NCBI RefSeq assembly: GCF_003586445.1
Contig: NZ_CP030028.1
Location: 1,750,501-1,814,500 of the forward strand
Origin: Bacillus sp. Y1
GTDB taxonomy: Bacteria; Bacillota; Bacilli; Bacillales; Cytobacillaceae
DNA length: 64,000 bases
Reading direction: 5' to 3'
A model generated the notes under the pieces. The model saw only the letters and a list, made by a program, of their open reading frames with translations. It ran no database searches and was not told where the DNA came from. The position numbers were made by a program, and so were the translations under genes. This document shows positions 53,665-63,666 of this stretch, in pieces. The first letter of the stretch is position 1. The number at the start of each line of letters is the position of its first letter.

Positions 53665-55416
53665 ATGCATAGTTTGCGTTGGGCATGGAGCTATATCCGT
53701 CATTTTAAAGGAAAGTTGTTTATTGGTTTATTATTTGCATTAGCTGTGTCAGCCCTTAATATGGTGAATCCATATCTAGCAGGGAGAATGGTTGATGATG
53801 TTATGTATGGTGAAAATATAGAAATGCTATGGACTTTGGTAGCGTTAATGATCGGTACCACGATTGTGAGGACTTCCGTTCGATATGGATATCAGATCAT
53901 GTTTGAAAAAATATCTCAAAATGTCATTTTCAGAATGAGAGAAAACCTTTATGATCGCCTTCTTCAATTAGATTTTACTTTCTATGATCGTACCAAAACA
54001 GGAGATATTATGGCTCGTATGACAGGTGACATGGAGGCCATTCGACATTTTACCGCTTGGACGATATATATGATATTTGAAAATGCAACTATCTTTATCT
54101 TTGCAATCGTTTTTATGTTTACCATCCATCCACCATTGGCATTAGCCATTTTATCAATAGCGCCGGTGATCGCATTTTTTGCCTTCCGTTTATCGCGTGA
54201 TGTTAAGCCAACATTTACGGAAATTAGAAATCAGTTTGCGAAGCTTAATTCAATCGTTCAGGAGAATATCAGTGGAAATCGGGTTGTTAAAGCGTTTGCG
54301 AAAGAAAGTTATGAAATTGAAAAGTTTTCAGTCGAAAACCAAGCTTTTATGGATCGAAATCTGGATTCTGCAAAAGTGTGGGAGAGATATTTACCCGTTC
54401 TTGATTCTCTTGCAGGTGTCTTAACGGTAGTAATGATCTTAGTCGGCGGTATTATGGTAATAAATGATTCACTAACAATTGGAGAACTTGTCATTTTCAA
54501 TTCTTTGATCTGGGCGTTAAACAACCCCATGCGGATGGCAGGCTGGTTGATGAATGATGTGCAAAGATTTATTGCCTCTGCTGAAAAAGTGGAGGAATTG
54601 CTCTTAACAAAATCAAAAATGATTAATGGTGTTGAAAAAAGTATCATACAGGAAAAATCAGCTACGGTTGAGTTTGACCGTGTTTATTTTAGCTATGGTG
54701 ATGGAATGGTTCTTGAGGATGTGACCTTTGAGGCTCATCCCGGGCAAACAGTGGGAATCATTGGCCCAACTGGTTCAGGAAAATCAACATTAGTGAACTT
54801 GCTTAGCAGATTTTATGATACGTCCAGCGGAGCTATTAAAGTTGGTGGAAGGAACGTTAAGGAATGGGATATTCATCAATTAAGGTCATCCATGGGAATG
54901 GTTATGCAGGATATATTTCTATTTTCCGATACCATTGAAGGAAATATTGCCTATGGAAATCCCAACGCAACACTGGAGGATGTTCAAGCGGCGGCTAGAA
55001 AAGCTGAAGCTCATGATTTTATTACAAGCCTCCCTGACGACTATGACACGATTGTTGGGGAAAGGGGAGTAGGATTATCAGGAGGACAGAAACAGCGGAT
55101 CGCACTTGCAAGAGCCCTTTTGAAAGACCAGAGTATTCTTATTTTGGATGATACGACCTCAAGCGTGGATATAGAAACAGAGGAAAGAATTCAACACACA
55201 CTTCAAGCTATTCAACAACGCAAAACTTGTTTTATTATTGCCCATCGAATTTCGTCTGTAAAAGAGGCAGATATCATTCTCGTAATGAATAATGGTAAAA
55301 TCATAGAAAAAGGAAATCATGAAGAATTACTGTTAAAAAGAGGCTACTATTACCATGTTTTTCAAAATCAGTATGGGAACTTTGATATTCACCTAATTGC
55401 AGGGAAGGTGAGATAA
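53665..55416 (+). CDS. ABC exporter half-transporter (YfiB-like)
   Basis: A 583-residue protein with six membrane helices (about 15-310) and a nucleotide-binding domain with Walker A GPTGSGKSTL, signature GLSGGQKQRIAL and Walker B ILILDDTTSSVD. Asp replaces the catalytic Glu after Walker B, so this is the degenerate half of a heterodimer. GAGGGGG precedes the ATG. The partner starts one base after its stop. The pattern resembles B. subtilis YfiB/YfiC. Export-type transporters next to carbohydrate sensor kinases recur in Bacillus, but the cargo is unknown. Confidence 0.85.
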   Translation: MHSLRWAWSYIRHFKGKLFIGLLFALAVSALNMVNPYLAGRMVDDVMYGENIEMLWTLVALMIGTTIVRTSVRYGYQIMFEKISQNVIFRMRENLYDRLLQLDFTFYDRTKTGDIMARMTGDMEAIRHFTAWTIYMIFENATIFIFAIVFMFTIHPPLALAILSIAPVIAFFAFRLSRDVKPTFTEIRNQFAKLNSIVQENISGNRVVKAFAKESYEIEKFSVENQAFMDRNLDSAKVWERYLPVLDSLAGVLTVVMILVGGIMVINDSLTIGELVIFNSLIWALNNPMRMAGWLMNDVQRFIASAEKVEELLLTKSKMINGVEKSIIQEKSATVEFDRVYFSYGDGMVLEDVTFEAHPGQTVGIIGPTGSGKSTLVNLLSRFYDTSSGAIKVGGRNVKEWDIHQLRSSMGMVMQDIFLFSDTIEGNIAYGNPNATLEDVQAAARKAEAHDFITSLPDDYDTIVGERGVGLSGGQKQRIALARALLKDQSILILDDTTSSVDIETEERIQHTLQAIQQRKTCFIIAHRISSVKEADIILVMNNGKIIEKGNHEELLLKRGYYYHVFQNQYGNFDIHLIAGKVR

Positions 55417-55417
55417 A

Positions 55418-57199
55418 GTGGCACGTAATAAGTTTAATGTAGATGAAGAGCTGGAAACACCTTTTCGTATCGTTCACTTAAAAAGATTACTAGTGTATGT
55501 GAAACCTCATAAAAGAACCATTCTATTAACTGTACTAATCATGCTTCTAGCAAGTGGTGCGAATTTAATTGGCCCCTATTTAATCAAACAGGCAATAGAT
55601 GAAGAAATACCAGGTAAGGATATTACAGGGTTAGTGATATTGGCGGGAATTTATTTAGGTGCCTTGATCATTACGGGCATCTGTATGAAATACAGAATCC
55701 GAATGATGTCTCAAATTGGTCACGATGTGATAAAACAAATTCGAAAAGATTTATTTACGCATTTACAAAAGCTTTCTTTTTCATTTTTTGATAGCCGGCC
55801 ACATGGCAAAATATTGGTCCGGGTAGTTAATTATGTGAATGGGTTGAGTGATTTATTATCAAACGGTTTGATTAATTTAATTACCGATCTCTTTAGCTTA
55901 TTGGTCATTATCGGCTTTATGCTTGCGATTGATGTTAAGTTAACGCTAGCTGCGATGGCTGGTTTTCCGATCCTTGCAGCAATTATTTTCTTAATAAAAA
56001 ATGCTCAGCGGAAAGCATGGCAAAATTTAAGCAATAAGCAATCCAATATGAATGCGTATATCCATGAAAGCATTAATGGAATTAAAGTGACCCAAGCGTT
56101 TGTCCAAGAGGAAGAAAATAAGAAAATTTTTCATGGGGTTTCCAATGGGTATAGAGGTACATGGATTAAAGCGATTAAGGTTCATTTCCTACTGTGGCCT
56201 GCGATTGAAAATATTTCGGTATTAACCGTCTCTTTGATATACGTTATTGGAATCAGTATGATAGGAAACGGCATTACAGTTGGGGCATTGGTTGCATTTG
56301 TCGGATATATTTGGATGTTTTGGACACCACTGACCAATATCGGGAACTTTTACAATGCAATTATTAATGCTTCAGCATACCTAGAACGTATTTTTGAGAT
56401 GATGGATGAAAAACCGACGATCATGAGTGAACCTGGAGCAACGGACCTAGAGGCTATTAAAGGTAAGGTGGATTTTGAGAATGTCATTTTTGGTTATGAA
56501 GAAAACGATAGAAACCTAGATGGCATCAACTTCAAAGTGAATCCGGGTGAAACCATAGCCATTGTGGGCCCAACAGGTTCTGGAAAAACAACGATTGTCA
56601 ATTTGATTAGCCGTTTTTATGATATTAATAGCGGAGTCATAAAAATTGATGATGTTGATATAAAGTCCGTTAGTGTTACGTCCCTTCGGAAGCAGATGGG
56701 AGTCATGCTTCAGGACCCGTTTATTTTTTCGGGAACCATTATGGAGAATATCCGTTATGGAAGATTGGAAGCGTCCGATGAAGAGGTCATGCAGGCTGCT
56801 AAGGCTGTGCTGGCACATGAATTTATTAGCCAGTTAAAGGATGGCTATCATACAGAGGTAAATGAAAGAGGAACAAAGCTCTCAAACGGTCAAAGGCAGC
56901 TGATTTCTTTTGCAAGAGCATTACTCGCTGACCCGAAAATCCTTATATTAGATGAAGCAACATCTTCTATAGATACCGAGACAGAACTTGCTCTGCAAAA
57001 GGGACTTGAGGCTTTGCTTTCAGGAAGAACTTCTTTTATCATTGCTCACCGGCTTTCCACGATTCAAAATGCATCTCGAATCTTTTTTATTGAAAAAGGG
57101 AAGATTCGAGAAGAAGGGACACACGAGGAATTAATTCAACAAAAAGGACTTTATTGGAGTTTGTATACTTCACAATACTCCTCTTTAGTTGTTGGCTAA
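55418..57199 (+). CDS. ABC exporter half-transporter (YfiC-like)
   Basis: A 593-residue partner of the preceding gene, starting at GTG 55418 with GAAGGTGAG upstream. The membrane domain (about 30-325) includes LLVIIGFMLAIDVKLTLAAM. The ATPase has Walker A GPTGSGKTTI, signature KLSNGQRQLISF and a complete Walker B ILILDEATSSID with the catalytic Glu. The signature reads LSNGQ, not LSGGQ. This half should provide the hydrolytic Glu of the heterodimer. A terminator follows, separating it from the sensor kinase. Confidence 0.85.
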   Translation: MARNKFNVDEELETPFRIVHLKRLLVYVKPHKRTILLTVLIMLLASGANLIGPYLIKQAIDEEIPGKDITGLVILAGIYLGALIITGICMKYRIRMMSQIGHDVIKQIRKDLFTHLQKLSFSFFDSRPHGKILVRVVNYVNGLSDLLSNGLINLITDLFSLLVIIGFMLAIDVKLTLAAMAGFPILAAIIFLIKNAQRKAWQNLSNKQSNMNAYIHESINGIKVTQAFVQEEENKKIFHGVSNGYRGTWIKAIKVHFLLWPAIENISVLTVSLIYVIGISMIGNGITVGALVAFVGYIWMFWTPLTNIGNFYNAIINASAYLERIFEMMDEKPTIMSEPGATDLEAIKGKVDFENVIFGYEENDRNLDGINFKVNPGETIAIVGPTGSGKTTIVNLISRFYDINSGVIKIDDVDIKSVSVTSLRKQMGVMLQDPFIFSGTIMENIRYGRLEASDEEVMQAAKAVLAHEFISQLKDGYHTEVNERGTKLSNGQRQLISFARALLADPKILILDEATSSIDTETELALQKGLEALLSGRTSFIIAHRLSTIQNASRIFFIEKGKIREEGTHEELIQQKGLYWSLYTSQYSSLVVG

Positions 57200-57204
57200 T
57201 GTTT

Positions 57205-57235
57205 GGCCCCTGAGTACGTACTTAGGGGCTATTTA
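57205..57235 (+). terminator. Hairpin terminator after the ABC exporter pair
   Basis: GCCCCTGAGT (57206-57215) pairs with ACTTAGGGGC (57220-57229) around ACGT, with one G-U pair. The T tract is poor, so efficiency is uncertain. Confidence 0.65.
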
Positions 57236-57377
57236 ATATGTTTTAAATGTTACAACTTCGTTCGGATTATTTAGAAAAATCCGACTATTTAATTATTCCC
57301 TTTGAAAAATAGTTTGATAATGGTAAAATTTAATTAACACGTACGGACAAATTTTATGGTGTTTTCTTGCGGAAAAA

Positions 57378-57391
57378 TGAGGACGCTTACA
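57378..57391 (+). promoter_or_regulatory. cre-like site upstream of the sensor kinase
   Basis: TGAGGACGCTTACA matches 12 of 14 positions of the CcpA consensus TGWAANCGNTNWCA, including the central CG. It lies 51 bp before the kinase start. Carbon catabolite control of the regulator genes would make sense. Confidence 0.45.
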
Positions 57392-57441
57392 TATGTATCT
57401 TTTTACCTACTATTATATGATGAAAATGGAGAATCACTCTA

Positions 57442-59208
57442 ATGAAAAAGGCTTTTCGTCAACTAAAGAGGCGATATGACAATCTGAAAATTAAATACAA
57501 ACTATTTGTACTCGTTTCATGGATTATGATTCTCTCATTTTCTTTTACATTCTTTGGATTAAGCTATGCATTTAAAATGTATGATGAACAAATATATAGT
57601 AAATCCTCACAAGTTTTAAGTACATCCTCAAATAGTATAGAGAATGAATTAAAGAGGATGGAGGATGTTTCCTATAATATTTTAACGGATCCACAAATCC
57701 AACAATACTTGTCTTTAATTTTGGAAGACAGTACAGAATATGAAAAATTTCGATTGCGTAACCAAATGAGTGATAAACTTCTTAGCTATGTCAATAAAGA
57801 AACTTACATCCAATCAGTGTATTTAGTCGACGCAAATGGCGAAGAGTACGCTGTCGGTCCCAAAAACTTAAAATTGTCAGAGAGACAAAAGAAGTATGTT
57901 ACCGAGATGGCCATAAGTGCGGATGGGAGCAATGTATGGCTTAATCCAAAGGAAAATGATTTTACCATCGCTACTGCTCGGGAAATTAGGCAGTACCGAA
58001 ACCTAAGTTTTGACACCTTAGGTACACTCGTCATTTATATCAACATGGATAAGCTTGTAGGAAATATTTTAGAGGGATCGAAAAGGATGGATGGAGAATT
58101 CTTTATTGTTGATAATAATGACATTATTTTTCCAAAGGAAACCAATTTCCTAAAAGATCACTTACTAACATTAGACTCTGGCTATCAGATAAAAGAAATC
58201 GATAAAAAAAGTTACTTTCTTGTTTCTATTAAGTCGAATTACTTTGATTGGGGTTATGTAAACGCAATTCCCTTTAATCAAATTTTCAACAATATTAATC
58301 TAGTGAAAACTTTTTTAATCATTATATTTATTATGATGTTCGCTGTTGTAACGGTATTAGGAATGCGATTTGCAAGGAACATAACGATTCCTTTAGAAAA
58401 TCTTGTAGCCGGCATGCAACACGTAAAGGTTGGTGATTTTAAAGAGGCCAGAAAGGAAACGCTTAAATTTTCCACGACTCAGGATGATGAAGTAGGAAAA
58501 TTACAACAAAACTTTCAAACGATGATCCAACAAATTGATGAGTTGATCCATGAGGTTTTTTCTAAGCAGCTGACGATTAAGGAAACAGAGTTTAAAGCAT
58601 TACAGGCCCAGATTAATCCCCATTTTTTATACAATACATTAGAATCAATCAACTGGTTAGCCAAGGGAAATGGACAAACTCAAATTTCGAAAATGGTTGA
58701 AGCGCTCGGTTTTTTATTGCGCAATTCTATCTCTTTAAAAAAACCATTGATTACGGTAGAGGAAGAGCTTGATATCGTTAAAAATTATATTATTATTCAG
58801 AGTTATCGATTTGAAGACCGATTGGATTTTTACTTGAATGTGAATACGGATCTTTATGGATATTCTATTCCCAAATTAACGTTACAGCCCCTAGTGGAAA
58901 ATGCCATTCACTATGCCTTAGAACCAATGATTGATACTTGTAAAATTGAAGTGTATTCAATTGTTGATAGTGACTCGTTCCAACTTATTGTGGAGGACAA
59001 TGGTCCAGGAATGGAGCCTGCCTTTATTGAAAAGTTAAAAAGGGGAGAAGTGAAAACTAGAGGACAAGGGCTAGGGTTATCAAATATAGATGAAAGAATA
59101 AAGCTTTCTTTCGGAGAAGACTATGGAGTTAGGATTGAAAGTGTGCCAAATGAAGGTACAAAAGTAATCATCGTACTACCGTTTGATAAGGGGGGAAATT
59201 ATGTATAA
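57442..59208 (+). CDS. Sensor histidine kinase, YesM-like
   Basis: This 588-residue kinase has membrane helices near 20-45 (LFVLVSWIMILSFSFTFFGL) and near 290-310 (TFLIIIFIMMFAVVTVLGM), an extracellular sensor between them and a HAMP domain. The His_kinase motif is QAQINPHFLYNTLESINWL, and HATPase motifs are LQPLVENAIHYAL, VEDNGPGM and GQGLGLSNIDERI. It overlaps the response regulator gene by 8 bp. It lies directly upstream of YesO-like binding proteins, and should sense rhamnogalacturonan-derived sugars and activate the locus. Confidence 0.93.
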   Translation: MKKAFRQLKRRYDNLKIKYKLFVLVSWIMILSFSFTFFGLSYAFKMYDEQIYSKSSQVLSTSSNSIENELKRMEDVSYNILTDPQIQQYLSLILEDSTEYEKFRLRNQMSDKLLSYVNKETYIQSVYLVDANGEEYAVGPKNLKLSERQKKYVTEMAISADGSNVWLNPKENDFTIATAREIRQYRNLSFDTLGTLVIYINMDKLVGNILEGSKRMDGEFFIVDNNDIIFPKETNFLKDHLLTLDSGYQIKEIDKKSYFLVSIKSNYFDWGYVNAIPFNQIFNNINLVKTFLIIIFIMMFAVVTVLGMRFARNITIPLENLVAGMQHVKVGDFKEARKETLKFSTTQDDEVGKLQQNFQTMIQQIDELIHEVFSKQLTIKETEFKALQAQINPHFLYNTLESINWLAKGNGQTQISKMVEALGFLLRNSISLKKPLITVEEELDIVKNYIIIQSYRFEDRLDFYLNVNTDLYGYSIPKLTLQPLVENAIHYALEPMIDTCKIEVYSIVDSDSFQLIVEDNGPGMEPAFIEKLKRGEVKTRGQGLGLSNIDERIKLSFGEDYGVRIESVPNEGTKVIIVLPFDKGGNYV

Positions 59209-60760
59209 GGTTTTATTAGTAGATGACGAAAGAATCATTACTGACGGAATGGCAAAGGTAATTGCCTGGGAATCGATAGGGACCACATTAATAGGAACGG
59301 CAAGAAATGGCATCGAAGCATTCAGTGTAATTGAACAAAAACAACCAGATATCGTTATTAGTGATATCAAAATGCCTGGAATGAACGGGTTAGAGCTTGT
59401 TGAAAAAGTTAACAGCGTGTTTCCACACATACGATTTATTCTCCTATCAGGCTTTAGTGAATTTGATTACGCAAAACAGGCAATGGCATATGGAGTGAAG
59501 CACTATCTATTAAAACCATGTAATGAGCACTCGATTATGGATGCTGTAACGGAGCTTTGTGAGGATTTAACACAAAGACTAAATCGGGAAAAATTTGTTC
59601 AACAGATGAAAGGTACTCTCGAAAGTGTTATGCCCTATGCAAAGGAACAGATGTTAAAGGAAATTGTTACGAATCAGTATGAAAACAAAGATTTAGATTA
59701 CTATCATAAACTATTTCAATTAGATTTACATTCTTCTAAAGTCCGGCTCGTTTTATTCCAACTTGAGGGGGAATTCTATTTTGAGCATATGTTTGCTATC
59801 AAAAATATAGCGGAACATATTTTGGCCTCTTATATACTCAGCTGTACAGTTGGGGAAACCGTGTTGTTATTAATTGAAGATGATGAAGACACACTTAGTC
59901 TTCATAGCCAAATAGAAAAAATTAAAAAAACATTTTTTCAATATTACCAAATAGATTGTACGATTGCTATAAGTGAAGAAGGAAGCATCTGTCACGCCAA
60001 TAAATTATACAAGGAAGCACTGGATTGCCTTTCATACCGGTTTTATTTAAATGAAGGAGGTATCATTACGACAAAGGATATCTCCAATCCATACAATCTA
60101 GCGGAAGGAGATTTTTATTTTGATGATCAAAAATTTTGCCGCCTGGTAAAATCGGGTTCATGGGAGGATGTTAAGAACGAAATCAGTAATTTTATTAATC
60201 ATCTAATCTATTTAAAACTGGATATTCATACGACCAAGTCTTATGTCATACAACTCTTTAATTCGATGATTCGTTTGTGTGAAGCAGAACAGATGAATAA
60301 GTATTTAGGTCAATTAACCGTTTTGCTAGAAATGGAAACAATACAAACGATGAAATCCTTTTTTGAAAGCGTTGCCCAAGAAATAACCTCTTTATTTTAT
60401 AACCAAAATAAGAAGAAACACTCTGCCATTATTAATAAAGTAATTGAAATTATTGAAAAACATATGGGAAATCAACATCTATCCTTGCATTGGGTTGCGA
60501 ATGAGATGTTATATATGAATGCTGATTATCTAGGAAAGTTATTTAAGAAAGAAACTGGAGAAAAGTTTTCTAATTTCCTAACCAAACAAAGAATTGAAAT
60601 GGCTATTAAGCTTATTGAAAAAGAAAACGATGTAAAGGTGTTTGAAATAGCAGAAAAAATTGGGTATGGTGAGAACCCTCAATATTTTAGTCAGGTCTTT
60701 AAAAAACATACAGGATACACTCCATCAGAATATAAAAAAGAATCGTTACAAGGGCAGTAA
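59201..60760 (+). CDS. AraC-type response regulator, YesN-like
   Basis: A protein of about 519 residues from ATG 59201, which has AAGGGGGG ahead; a TTG at 59183 is the alternative. The receiver domain holds Asp55 in DIVISDIKMPGMNG and lysine in HYLLKPCNE. The C-terminal AraC domain has helix-turn-helices LSLHWVANEMLYMNADYLGK and FEIAEKIGYGENPQYFSQVF. It is the partner of the overlapping kinase and homologous in layout to the regulator at 24305. It probably activates the binding-protein and permease genes downstream. Confidence 0.93.
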   Translation: MYKVLLVDDERIITDGMAKVIAWESIGTTLIGTARNGIEAFSVIEQKQPDIVISDIKMPGMNGLELVEKVNSVFPHIRFILLSGFSEFDYAKQAMAYGVKHYLLKPCNEHSIMDAVTELCEDLTQRLNREKFVQQMKGTLESVMPYAKEQMLKEIVTNQYENKDLDYYHKLFQLDLHSSKVRLVLFQLEGEFYFEHMFAIKNIAEHILASYILSCTVGETVLLLIEDDEDTLSLHSQIEKIKKTFFQYYQIDCTIAISEEGSICHANKLYKEALDCLSYRFYLNEGGIITTKDISNPYNLAEGDFYFDDQKFCRLVKSGSWEDVKNEISNFINHLIYLKLDIHTTKSYVIQLFNSMIRLCEAEQMNKYLGQLTVLLEMETIQTMKSFFESVAQEITSLFYNQNKKKHSAIINKVIEIIEKHMGNQHLSLHWVANEMLYMNADYLGKLFKKETGEKFSNFLTKQRIEMAIKLIEKENDVKVFEIAEKIGYGENPQYFSQVFKKHTGYTPSEYKKESLQGQ

Positions 60761-60785
60761 AAAATATAAAAAAGGGGAAATAACG

Positions 60786-62081
60786 ATGAAAAAACTATTA
60801 TTTTCAACCTTATCCCTAGTAATGGTATTTTGTGCTGGTGGTTGTGTAAAACTCGACCTACTCCATTCGGCAGCAAGTAAGGAACAGGAGAGGGTTACTA
60901 TCAGGATTGCCTGGTGGGGTGAGCAGCCAAGACACGATTATACAATGGAAGTAATTGAATTGTTTGAAAAAGAATACCCCCATATAAATATTGAACCAGA
61001 GTATGCTTATTGGGATGATTATTGGAAAAGACTAGCTCCGCTGGCGGCTGCAAATCAGCTACCAGATATAGTGCAAATGGATCTCCTATATTTGAAAACG
61101 TATAGTGAGAATAATCTGCTTGAGGACATGACTCCTTTTATCAAAGAAGGAGTGATTAATACAGAGGATATTAGTGAAGATGTTCTTTTAGGAGGAAAAG
61201 TTAATGGATCCTTGTACGGTTTTCCACTTGGTATGAATGTACCTGCTATTATTGTAGACCGGGATTTACTTTCTTCAGCTATTGATTCGTTTCCAGAATC
61301 CAACTGGACATGGGCCGACTATGAAGAAATTGTTTCCAAGGTACATAATACAAAGGGTATTTATGGAACCAATGGAATGAAATCCGTTGACGTGTTTTTT
61401 TCGTATTATTTACGAACAAAAGGAATGAATTTATATAATAATAGCGGCACAGGATTGGGCTATGAGGAAGACCAGTTGTTTATCGATTACTTTGAAATGC
61501 AATTAAGATTGCTAGAAAAAGGTGCTTTTCCAAGAGCGGATGAAGAAGATCAAATAAAGGGGATTGAGAATGGGTTACTTGTAAATAAATTAGCTCCTAT
61601 GACCTGGGCTTATTCCAATCAATACATCGGTTTATTAGAGACTGCCAACCGTGAACTTGATCTTATTCCCCCTCCGGGTCCAGGGCAGGGTGACGGACTA
61701 ACATTAAGACCGAGCATGCATTTTTCTATTTCTAAGAGTTCAAAAAATAAAGAAGCAGCTGCGCTATTTATTAATTTTTTTATCAATAATATTGAAGCAA
61801 ATCAAATCATAAAAGGGGAAAGAGGAGTACCTATTTCTTCAACAGTTGCCGAAAAAATAGTAACCATACTTTCCGAAGACCAGAAAAAAGTGTTTGATTA
61901 TGTTTATCATGTAAAAAATAATAATCCTAAAGTGGAAAAAGCAGATCCGTTAGGCGCTATCGAGGTAGTCAGTTTACTACAGGATATATCTGACCAAATT
62001 CTTTTTAAGAAGATTACCCCAAGTGAAGGGGCGAAAATGTTTAGAACAGAAGCGAATAATATTCTCTCGAAGAAAAACTAG
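60786..62081 (+). CDS. YesO-like oligosaccharide-binding lipoprotein (first copy)
   Basis: A protein of about 431 residues from ATG 60786, with AAGGGGAAA 8 bases ahead. The signal peptide MKKLLFSTLSLVMVFCAGGC ends in a lipobox. The mature N-terminus has RIAWWGEQPRHDYT and YWDDYWKRLAPLAAANQLPD, the pattern of B. subtilis YesO, receptor of the rhamnogalacturonan importer YesOPQ. It is tandem with a close paralogue at 62275, but a terminator separates them, and it directly follows yesN (25 bp). It may serve as a sensing receptor for the kinase or have a different ligand range. Confidence 0.92.
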   Translation: MKKLLFSTLSLVMVFCAGGCVKLDLLHSAASKEQERVTIRIAWWGEQPRHDYTMEVIELFEKEYPHINIEPEYAYWDDYWKRLAPLAAANQLPDIVQMDLLYLKTYSENNLLEDMTPFIKEGVINTEDISEDVLLGGKVNGSLYGFPLGMNVPAIIVDRDLLSSAIDSFPESNWTWADYEEIVSKVHNTKGIYGTNGMKSVDVFFSYYLRTKGMNLYNNSGTGLGYEEDQLFIDYFEMQLRLLEKGAFPRADEEDQIKGIENGLLVNKLAPMTWAYSNQYIGLLETANRELDLIPPPGPGQGDGLTLRPSMHFSISKSSKNKEAAALFINFFINNIEANQIIKGERGVPISSTVAEKIVTILSEDQKKVFDYVYHVKNNNPKVEKADPLGAIEVVSLLQDISDQILFKKITPSEGAKMFRTEANNILSKKN

Positions 62082-62097
62082 ATCCTTTTTCCTTCAT

Positions 62098-62146
62098 TAA
62101 GGGCTCTATTGAACAAGAAATACTACTTGTTCAAGGAGTCTTTTTT
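62098..62146 (+). terminator. Terminator after the first YesO-like gene
   Basis: GAACAAG (62111-62117) pairs with CTTGTTC (62126-62132), extended by an outer stem GGGCTC/GAGTCT across an internal loop, followed by six T residues. Confidence 0.75.
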
Positions 62147-62229
62147 GTTTTCAAATAAATGTCTGATTTTTAAACAAATAGGACGGAAAAATGGATTCAG
62201 AATAGTTCGAATTGGTTGCATAATAAAAA

Positions 62230-62243
62230 TGTAAACACTTACA
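62230..62243 (+). promoter_or_regulatory. cre site upstream of the second YesO-like gene
   Basis: TGTAAACACTTACA is a perfect palindrome in its arms (TGTAA/TTACA) and matches the CcpA consensus TGWAANCGNTNWCA except for A in place of the central G. It lies 31 bp upstream of the start, well placed to block transcription when preferred sugars are present. Confidence 0.6.
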
Positions 62244-62274
62244 TAAAAGTGTGAGAAAAGAAGGGGGAAAAAGA

Positions 62275-63576
62275 ATGAAAAAGTTTTTAGTGTTAATCTT
62301 TACTTTTGTTTTAGTTTTTTCCTTAGCAGCATGTAACAGTAGTTCACCTAGTAGTAATGAGTCTGAAGAACCAAAAGAAGACAATAAAGATGAAAAAGTA
62401 ACTCTTCGTATTGCCTGGTGGGGTTCACAACCGCGTCATGATTACACACTTAAAATAATTGAAATGTATGAAGAAAAAAATCCAAATGTAAAAATCGAAG
62501 CAGAATATGCTGCATGGGACGATTACTGGAAGAAGTTAGCTCCACAAGCTGCTGCAAATGAGCTTCCAGATATTATCCAAATGGATTTATCTTATTTCTC
62601 ACAATATGCTCAAAACGGTCAAATCGCTGATCTAACTTCTTATGTTGGTAATGAAATTAACACAGCAGATATTGCTGAAAATGTTATCGATGGTGGGAAA
62701 ATTGGCGACAAACTTTATGGAGTTAATGCAGGTGTAAACGTGGTTGGTTTCCATTATGACCCAGCAGGACTTCAAAAAGCTGGTGTGGATTCAATCCCTG
62801 AAAATTGGACATGGGATGATTACCTGGATATCGCTGCAAAAGCGAAAGATGCAGGATTGTTTGTAGATACAAGCATGAAAGCCGATGTATTCTTTAACTA
62901 CTATTTAAGAACAAAGGGTGAGTCTTTATACAGTAAAGATAGCGCTTCTTTAGGATATAAAGATGACCAATTGTTCGTCGATTTCTTTAAAATGAGATCC
63001 GATTTGATTTTGGACAAAGCAGTTCCAACTCCAGACTTTATGGCTCAACTGAAAGGGATTGAAGATGATCCTGTAGTTACACAAAATGCGATTGGTATTT
63101 GGCAATGGTCTAACCAATTCGTAGGTTTACAGCAAGTTGCGAATAGAGATCTTGCTATTGCTCCAATGCCAGGTCCTGACAGCGATAAAGGTTTATATTT
63201 AAAGCCAAGTATGTTCTGGTCTGTTGGAAATAATTCGAAAAATAAAGAAGAAGCTGCAAAGTTTATTGACTTCATGATCAACGATATTGAAGCGAATAAA
63301 TTAAATCTTGGTGACCGTGGTGTTCCTGGTTCTGCAACTGTTAAAGAAGCATTAAAGCCACTACTTTCTCCAGCACAAGTTCAAGTATTTGACTATGTTG
63401 AGTGGGCAGAAGGAAACAGCTCTGCATTTGATGGTCCAGACCCAGTAGGTGCTGGTGAAATTATCGAGACTCTTGATAGTTTAGCTGAACAAATGGCTTA
63501 TGGAAATCTAAAAGTGGAAGATGCAGCAAAGCAGTTTAGACAGCAGGCTGAAAGCGTCTTATCGCAAAACAAATAA
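62275..63576 (+). CDS. YesO-like oligosaccharide-binding lipoprotein (second copy)
   Basis: A protein of about 433 residues from ATG 62275, preceded by GAAGGGGGAA. The signal peptide MKKFLVLIFTFVLVFSLAAC ends in a lipobox. It has RIAWWGSQPRHDYT, WDDYWKKLAPQAAANELPDI, NYYLRTKGESLYSKDSASLG and GDRGVPGSATVKEAL, closely parallel to the first copy and to YesO. The permease gene follows after 90 bp, so this is the transport receptor. It has its own leader with a cre site. Codon use and overall similarity indicate gene duplication within the locus. Confidence 0.93.
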   Translation: MKKFLVLIFTFVLVFSLAACNSSSPSSNESEEPKEDNKDEKVTLRIAWWGSQPRHDYTLKIIEMYEEKNPNVKIEAEYAAWDDYWKKLAPQAAANELPDIIQMDLSYFSQYAQNGQIADLTSYVGNEINTADIAENVIDGGKIGDKLYGVNAGVNVVGFHYDPAGLQKAGVDSIPENWTWDDYLDIAAKAKDAGLFVDTSMKADVFFNYYLRTKGESLYSKDSASLGYKDDQLFVDFFKMRSDLILDKAVPTPDFMAQLKGIEDDPVVTQNAIGIWQWSNQFVGLQQVANRDLAIAPMPGPDSDKGLYLKPSMFWSVGNNSKNKEEAAKFIDFMINDIEANKLNLGDRGVPGSATVKEALKPLLSPAQVQVFDYVEWAEGNSSAFDGPDPVGAGEIIETLDSLAEQMAYGNLKVEDAAKQFRQQAESVLSQNK

Positions 63577-63587
63577 AAATTTCCAAA

Positions 63588-63617
63588 GATAGCTGATCAC
63601 CTTTTCGATCAGCTATC
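63588..63617 (+). other. Hairpin between binding protein and permease
   Basis: GATAGCTGATC (63588-63598) pairs perfectly with GATCAGCTATC (63607-63617) around 8 nt, with no T run after it. It likely protects the receptor mRNA or lowers permease expression relative to it. Confidence 0.65.
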
Positions 63618-63666
63618 GCCCTTTCATCTTATGGAAACGAGGTCAAAGAATTAAGGAGATGAACCA

